From Vulcanimicrobiota bacterium (GTDB taxonomy: Bacteria > Vulcanimicrobiota > Xenobia > Xenobiales > JADMJV01), in the NCBI GenBank assembly GCA_023447635.1, contig JAEXNA010000191.1:1-10268 (forward strand): 10,268 bases of DNA, in the 5' to 3' direction. Below, piece after piece: positions 6,113 to 10,268 of this stretch. The position numbers and the translations under genes were made by a program. The notes under the pieces are model-generated. The model saw nothing but the letters and a program-made list of their open reading frames with translations, was not told where the DNA came from and ran no database searches. Within the stretch, counting starts at the first letter, position 1. Each line of letters starts with the position of its first letter.

Positions 6113-6176
6113 GAGGGATTCTTTCCTCTATAGGAAAGCGATCCTGCTTTTAGGAAAGTTTATGAAGCGGTTGGGA
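6113..6176 (-). promoter_or_regulatory. Putative operator/promoter of the TPM cluster (TAGGAAAG palindrome)
   Basis: The 64-nt gap before the TPM gene contains CTTTCCT-CTAT-AGGAAAG (6121-6138), a perfect 7-bp inverted repeat. A further TAGGAAAG half-site lies at 6151-6158, exactly 20 nt from the first (6131-6138), about two helical turns. On the minus strand the palindrome includes TATAGA, a possible -10, with no good -35. A site overlapping the -10 suits a repressor, but the right-hand half could equally act as SD or hairpin in the mRNA leader. Confidence 0.4.
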
Positions 6177-7337
6177 TCAGTATTTCCGCTTCGAAGAGTC
6201 GACCTCATCGGCCCAGGCTAGAATCCCTCCGCTCAGGTTACGCACCTGGAGAAATCCGCTGTCCTGCAAGAGCGTGACGGCTCGAGCGCTGCGGCCTCCG
6301 GACTTGCAGTGGACGACGATGTCGCCTTTCGGGTCGAGTTCTTGAAGACGGTTGGGAAGGTCGGAGAGCGGAATCAACCGCGCTCCATATTCGTCGAGGT
6401 TGGCGATTTGCCACTCGTAGGGGTCGCGAACATCGAGGAGCGTTGGTCTTCGACCCTCAAGCCACTGCTGGGCAAACTCGATCGCCGAGACCTGGGCGAG
6501 GGGGGTCGCATCCGCAGGCGTCAGTCCGCAGAACGAATCATAATCGACCAGGCCGTGCTGGCTCGGAGCCAGACCACAGATAGGGCAGTCGGGATTCGGA
6601 GCCAGTTGCATCTCTCGAAAACGCATCCCCAGCGCATCGAACAGCAGCAGCCGACTGCGCAGAGTCTTACCTACGCCCAGGATGAGCTTCAGGACTTCGG
6701 TGGCCTGCAGAGAGCCGACCACTCCGGGTAGGACTCCAATCACACCTCCTTCGGCGCAGGACGGAACCGTCCCGGGAGGCGGCGGGTCGGGGTAGAGGCA
6801 GCGGTAGCACGGAGAGCCTTCGGCCGGGTGGAAGACCGAGACCTGGCCTTCGAAGCGAAAGATCGAGCCGTACACGTTTGGCTTCTTCAGCAAAACGCAG
6901 GCGTCGTTCACCAGATATCGGGTGGGGAAGTTGTCGGTTCCATCCACGATGACATCGTAGTTCGCCAGGATCTCCATAGCGTTGCTCGCGGTCAGTCGGG
7001 TCTCGTGGATCTCGAGGTGGACGTGGGGGTTGATGTCGCTCAGGCGGTCCCTGGCCGAATCGACCTTGGGTCGACCGACGTCCTTGCTGCCGTGCAAGAT
7101 CTGGCGTTGCAAGTTGCTGGCGTCGACCACGTCGAAATCCACCAGGCCCAGCGTCCCCACACCGGCGGCGGCCAGGTACAGGCCCAGCGGGCTGCCCAGC
7201 CCTCCGGTTCCTATCAAGAGGACCCGGGCGGCTTTCAGTTGGCTCTGCCCTTCGACTCCAACCTCATTCAGGGTCAGGTGGCGGGCATAGCGGGACAGTT
7301 CCTCGGGGGACAGGGACGGGGCAGGTGGAGAAGTCAC
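6177..7337 (-). CDS. MoeB/ThiF-type adenylyltransferase fused to a rhodanese domain (MoeZ/MOCS3-like)
   Basis: The 386-residue protein joins an E1-like domain (about 10-255) to a rhodanese domain (about 285-380). The first shows the nucleotide-binding GTGGLGSP (43-50), VDFDVVDASNLQRQ (66-79), the DGTDNF motif (132-137), two CxxC zinc pairs (C177/C180 and C251/C254) and the catalytic-loop Cys194 (PSCAEGG). The rhodanese has the active-site loop HCKSGGRS with Cys344. Such proteins adenylate the C-terminal glycine of sulfur carriers (MoaD, ThiS, CysO or similar) and then transfer persulfide sulfur to make the thiocarboxylate, serving molybdopterin, thiamine, cysteine or tRNA thiolation. No carrier gene is in the window, so the pathway is open. 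The start is GTG; a TGAGG lies directly against it, so the initiation site is not ideal. It follows the lipoprotein gene by 42 nt without a terminator. Confidence 0.93.
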   Translation of the reverse strand: MTSPPAPSLSPEELSRYARHLTLNEVGVEGQSQLKAARVLLIGTGGLGSPLGLYLAAAGVGTLGLVDFDVVDASNLQRQILHGSKDVGRPKVDSARDRLSDINPHVHLEIHETRLTASNAMEILANYDVIVDGTDNFPTRYLVNDACVLLKKPNVYGSIFRFEGQVSVFHPAEGSPCYRCLYPDPPPPGTVPSCAEGGVIGVLPGVVGSLQATEVLKLILGVGKTLRSRLLLFDALGMRFREMQLAPNPDCPICGLAPSQHGLVDYDSFCGLTPADATPLAQVSAIEFAQQWLEGRRPTLLDVRDPYEWQIANLDEYGARLIPLSDLPNRLQELDPKGDIVVHCKSGGRSARAVTLLQDSGFLQVRNLSGGILAWADEVDSSKRKY

Positions 7338-7379
7338 CCTCAGGGATACTTCTCTGCTTCCGTGGGGGCCTGCCGGAGT

Positions 7380-8567
7380 CTACAGGGCAGGGGGAGTGTA
7401 CAGGTAGAGGCTGTTGGGGCCGTCGCCGGCCGTGAAGGGCGAGCCGGGGATCTGTTGCAGGGTCTCGGCGTCGTAGACGGTCAGGGTGTCCGAGTCGAAG
7501 TTCGAGGTGATGATGTGGTCGTTCTCGGCATCATAAGCGACACTGACCGGACCCTCTTCCGTTGGCAGGGTCTGCAATAGCGCTATGGGAGTGCCGGTTT
7601 CCGCGAGGGTAAAGACCTGCACGGCCGACCCGGTGTAGTTGGTGGCGTAGAGCCGGTTTCGGCCCAGGTCGAGCGCCAGGGAACTGGGCCCCTGCCCCGA
7701 GGCGACTCTGCCGATTTCCACCGGCGGCTCCTGGGCGGCGTCAAGCACGACCACGCTGTCGTTTCCGGTGGTGATAAAGTCGATGTTGCCCACGTAGAGA
7801 TAGTCGTAGCTGGGATGGTAAGCCAGGCCATCGCACAGTTCGTCGGTGCTCCCGCTGGGATCGGCGGCGGTGTTGACGATGTAGAGCAGAGTTCGTGTGG
7901 CGGCGTCGATGACGGCGACGTTCGGGCTGCCCACGGTGCTCTGAGAAACATACAGCCGGTTGCCGGTGTCGTTCATCTCCATGGTGGCCATACCGACCAG
8001 AGCAGGGTCGGCGACGGGGGAGCCCGAGAGTCCGGTCAGGGTCGAGGCCGCCAGAGCCACGATATTGTTGAACTCGCTGAGGCTGGAAACCCAGACCGTG
8101 TCGTTGGTCTCGTCGTAGAGAAGGGCTAGAGAGCCTGGATCGACCACGGGAGCCGTGCTCTGCGGGGCGGCTTCGAGGTCGTCCGCGTCAAACGAAAGGA
8201 CCGTTCCGTCCAGCAGCGAGACCAGCACCCGGCCGCGCTGGGTGTCGTAGGAAAGCCCGCGAGGATCCTCGCCAGCGGGCACGCGTTCGACCAGTTCGAA
8301 GGTTTCGGGGTCGTAGACGGCCAGGCTGTCGCCCTCGCTTTCCGTCACGTAGAGCAGCGAGGTCGGCGCCGGGTTGGGCGGCGGGACAAAGGGGAACGGC
8401 GTTCCCGTGCCGGGTCCGACATCGGGCCGGGCCGGCCGAGCGGCGCCCTGGCTAAAATCGTAGCTTCGCAGGTCGGCCCCGTCGCCGCCGCTAGAGCTGC
8501 CGCATCCCGCAAGCAGCAAGCCCCCCAAACAGAAGGCAACAATCCCTGATCTCTGACGCTGTGACAT
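7380..8567 (-). CDS. Lipoprotein with YVTN-like beta-propeller
   Basis: The product (395 residues) has a lipoprotein signal: MSQRQR, a hydrophobic run and the lipobox LLAGC with the lipidated Cys at residue 22, followed by a Ser/Gly stretch and a Pro-rich tether (about 42-70). The rest repeats blades of the form LLYVTES...LAVYD, with signatures such as NRLYVSQ, NRLYATNYTGSAVQVF and DHIITSNFDSDTLTVYDAET, typical of a six- or seven-bladed YVTN/NHL-type propeller. It should be anchored in the envelope, where propellers often mediate binding; some relatives (lactonase fold) are enzymes, but no catalytic set is recognisable. I chose ATG 8565-8567 over GTG 8571-8573 because the G-rich SD (GAGGGGGG) then sits at a better distance. 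Confidence 0.85.
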   Translation of the reverse strand: MSQRQRSGIVAFCLGGLLLAGCGSSSGGDGADLRSYDFSQGAARPARPDVGPGTGTPFPFVPPPNPAPTSLLYVTESEGDSLAVYDPETFELVERVPAGEDPRGLSYDTQRGRVLVSLLDGTVLSFDADDLEAAPQSTAPVVDPGSLALLYDETNDTVWVSSLSEFNNIVALAASTLTGLSGSPVADPALVGMATMEMNDTGNRLYVSQSTVGSPNVAVIDAATRTLLYIVNTAADPSGSTDELCDGLAYHPSYDYLYVGNIDFITTGNDSVVVLDAAQEPPVEIGRVASGQGPSSLALDLGRNRLYATNYTGSAVQVFTLAETGTPIALLQTLPTEEGPVSVAYDAENDHIITSNFDSDTLTVYDAETLQQIPGSPFTAGDGPNSLYLYTPPAL

Positions 8568-8573
8568 CTTCAC

Positions 8574-8768
8574 GAGCCCCCCTCGAAAGTCTAAGTCGAG
8601 CCTTCTCGGAAGCTTAAAGATCCCCTCGGCAAGGTTCGCGTTTGCCGCCTAGGGATTCGCGTAGTGTTGCCGCTAGAAGCGTAAGGAGGCGTGACCACCG
8701 GAACTGCGATGGTCACGCCCCTGCGAAAGGACGAATCGAGGCCTGGTTGGTCTCGGTCCGGCCAGTGA
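8574..8768. other. Intergenic region with a 10-bp perfect hairpin
   Basis: This gap lies between the end of the SDR gene and the start of the lipoprotein gene. It contains GGCGTGACCA (8688-8697) and TGGTCACGCC (8710-8719), a perfect 10-bp stem with a 12-nt loop. No T-run follows on either strand, so it is not a canonical intrinsic terminator; it may be a Rho-dependent end, an mRNA stabiliser or an operator. The lipoprotein promoter must be here too if the gene is not co-transcribed with the SDR gene, but I see no clear hexamers. Confidence 0.5.
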
Positions 8769-9851
8769 TCAAGATGTCGTTATTCCAGCTAACTCTCTGC
8801 GGGACTCCGGCGTCGAGGCGGGAAGCCGATACTGCTCGGGCACGAGCCGCGTCTGCTGTCTCGCACGCACCAAGCCCATCAAGCCCAGGCCCAGAGTGAA
8901 GGCGGCTACCGCAGTCGCTGCCGGATGGAGGGCGGCTGTGGTGTACAGGCTGCGCTTCATCACGTGGCCGTCGTAATTGCCGCGTTCCAACAGTCGCTCG
9001 CTCGGTCGATAAAGAGCGTGCTCGTGCTCGCTCGCGGGGCTATCTTTCTTCTGTAGTTCCGTGAACGCTCGGGACTCCATAACTTTGTCTGTCAGGCCTG
9101 GCATGAACTGCTCGGTCTTCGAGAGGATTTTGCCTCCACCCCCGATGACGATATCACGCTTCGGGTTCTCAGCGACGTGTAGGATGGCGTCGGCTACGAG
9201 GTCAGGGGAGTAGACAGGGGGCGGCAGCTGGAACTCTTTGCCGGTAAAGTTCTTGGCGTTGAGCGAGAACGGGGTGTCCATCGCGGACGGTTGGATTAGC
9301 GTCACGGATATCGGGCTGCTGTCTTCCTCTAACTCCATTCGCAGAGCGTCCGTGAACCCTTTGACGGCGAACTTCGAGGTAGAGTACATGCCCTGAGGAT
9401 GCGCCACGCGCTCGGAAACGACGCTGCCCAGATTGATCAATGCGCCGCCTCGGCTCTTCAGAACTTTGATCGCCTCGAGCGAGCCGTAGACGATGCCCCA
9501 GAAGTTCGTGTCGAAGAGGCGGTGGTTGTCTTCCATCGGGGTTTCTTCAATGCGGCCGATGATGCTGATGCCGGCGTTGTTGACCCAGGTATCGAATCCG
9601 CCGAACCGCTCCTGCGCGACCTTACTGATGTTTCGGACGTCGTCTTCACGTCCGACATCGGCCGTCACCGCGACGGCCTCTCCACCTTCAGCCGTGATCT
9701 CGGCCACGAGCTGCTCGAGAGCTTGGCCGCTGCGGGCGGCCAGGACAAGTTTAGCGCCCTTTTGCGCCATTTTGCGAGCAGTGATCAGGCCGATCCCTGA
9801 CGAGGCCCCGGTGATTACAACCACCTGCTCGGAAATTTTCTTGAGTTTCAT
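8769..9851 (-). CDS. Short-chain dehydrogenase/reductase with C-terminal membrane segment
   Basis: A classical SDR of about 250 residues is extended to 360. Visible in order are the cofactor loop TGASSGIG (14-21), LAARS after the second strand (Arg suggests NADP preference, inferred), NNAG (91-94), the catalytic Asn116, Ser143, Tyr156 and Lys160 (YSTSK), and IQPSAMDTP after strand 6. The extra C-terminal part holds a charged stretch and one hydrophobic helix (about 306-328, ATAVAAFTLGLGLMGLV) followed by an Arg-rich end, so the enzyme is probably held at the membrane by its tail. The substrate is unknown; steroid, lipid or ketone reduction are all possible. The start is the second ATG (9849-9851) because GGAAGG (9861-9866) is 9 nt away, whereas it abuts the first ATG (9858-9860). 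Only the first 250 residues fit the family. Confidence 0.92.
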   Translation of the reverse strand: MKLKKISEQVVVITGASSGIGLITARKMAQKGAKLVLAARSGQALEQLVAEITAEGGEAVAVTADVGREDDVRNISKVAQERFGGFDTWVNNAGISIIGRIEETPMEDNHRLFDTNFWGIVYGSLEAIKVLKSRGGALINLGSVVSERVAHPQGMYSTSKFAVKGFTDALRMELEEDSSPISVTLIQPSAMDTPFSLNAKNFTGKEFQLPPPVYSPDLVADAILHVAENPKRDIVIGGGGKILSKTEQFMPGLTDKVMESRAFTELQKKDSPASEHEHALYRPSERLLERGNYDGHVMKRSLYTTAALHPAATAVAAFTLGLGLMGLVRARQQTRLVPEQYRLPASTPESRRELAGITTS

Positions 9852-9997
9852 GACTATCATCCTTCCATGTGCCGAACGACCCCAGCTTTACTTTAAGGTG
9901 TGTCCGGGGTGGGATGAGCCTTCGATAAGGTAGGAAGGGGGGAGGAGGTTGAGGGTACCCCCTCTCCTGCTCCAGGCTATCTCCCAGAGGTCGGCCG
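9852..9997 (-). promoter_or_regulatory. Upstream region of the SDR gene
   Basis: This 146-nt gap carries the SD GGAAGG (9861-9866 on the minus strand). TAAAGT (minus strand, about 9890-9895) is a possible -10 with no convincing -35. A homopurine stretch on the plus strand (about 9930-9955) runs into GGGTACCC and a short inverted repeat, which could form the weak 3' end of the gene from the right edge. There is no T-tract. Confidence 0.25.
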
Positions 9998-10268
9998 TTA
10001 GACGGAGTGGTCGCAGTGCGAGTCAATGCGGAGAGAGTCGCCTGGTTCGATATCAAAGGCATACTTCGAGGGAGGCGACTCATCGAAGCCTGTCCCGCGA
10101 GGAACGCCCGACAGGAAACTCGCCAAGGCCAGCGCGGTGAACCCGAAGACAAGGCTCGGAGGAAAAGGGGAGACGACGGTAGCGCCGCTTCCCCGGCGCG
10201 GACCTTCGGTCCGGACCCCGACTTGCGCGGCGGTTCGGCTCGCCGCCTGGGCGAGGAGTAGCGAGAGG
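9998..10268 (-). CDS. C-terminal end of a gene entering from the right edge (partial)
   Basis: An open frame runs from the right edge to TAA at 9998-10000 (complement of TTA). It has no start in the window, so it is the last 89 or so codons of a longer gene. Third positions are strongly G/C and the composition is protein-like: a hydrophobic segment (LVFGFTALALASFLSG), then a hydrophilic tail with DIEPGDSLRID and final SHCDHSV. The other frames here are more Arg-rich or short. I do not recognise a family; a membrane-anchored or exported protein is likely. An 84-codon plus-strand frame (10007-10261) overlaps it and is judged a shadow. Confidence 0.5.
   Translation of the reverse strand, partial: LSLLLAQAASRTAAQVGVRTEGPRRGSGATVVSPFPPSLVFGFTALALASFLSGVPRGTGFDESPPSKYAFDIEPGDSLRIDSHCDHSV

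Noticed and set aside
9751..10152. Minus-strand frame of 133 codons spanning the SDR start
   Set aside because: It overlaps the SDR coding sequence in another frame, has no SD, and contains Pro-rich intergenic translation.
10007..10261. Plus-strand frame of 84 codons
   Set aside because: Arg/Gly-rich and overlapped by the more protein-like partial frame on the minus strand.

Overview
The window reads as bacterial chromosome: GC-rich, tightly packed, with strong GC preference at third codon positions, Shine-Dalgarno (SD) motifs before most starts, and no transposase, integrase, phage gene, CRISPR array, tRNA or rRNA. The organism cannot be named from sequence alone. It has an inner-membrane and lipoprotein-type envelope, makes or uses molybdopterin or a related sulfur-carrier pathway, and resembles genomes of less-studied phyla (Myxococcota-like or Eremiobacterota/Vulcanimicrobiota-like would fit, but this is a guess).

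Left part (1-649): no convincing protein gene. It holds a tandem array of about 133-nt units. The first two share a 32-nt core almost exactly, and each ends in its own, sequence-unrelated intrinsic terminator; the third is decayed. A block of six 21-nt degenerate repeats built around GGTTTGAAACC follows. Plus-strand genes 650-2215 are an Old Yellow Enzyme (OYE) alkene reductase and an Rrf2-family regulator, separated by a strong hairpin terminator.

Middle and right (2241-10268): every gene is on the minus strand. Read 5'->3' on that strand they are: the C-terminal end of a gene entering from the right edge; a short-chain dehydrogenase with a C-terminal membrane segment; a beta-propeller lipoprotein; a MoeB/ThiF-rhodanese fusion; then a compact cluster of five genes. 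These five are a TPM-domain (DUF477) membrane protein, a membrane protein with two Tim44-like/zinc-ribbon modules, a 27-codon micro-ORF, a six-helix membrane protein and a membrane-anchored MtfA-like (M90) zinc peptidase. The first pair overlaps by ATGA and the micro-ORF overlaps the next gene by TGATG, so this looks like one transcription unit. A palindromic TAGGAAAG site lies just upstream of it.

How they may work together (inference): the five-gene cluster combines proteins associated with membranes, a metal-binding duplicated scaffold and a zinc protease, and suggests an envelope maintenance or protein quality-control unit. The OYE/Rrf2 pair suggests electrophile or redox-stress handling. 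The most novel material is the tandem RNA-like array at the left edge and the Tim44/zinc-ribbon cluster.
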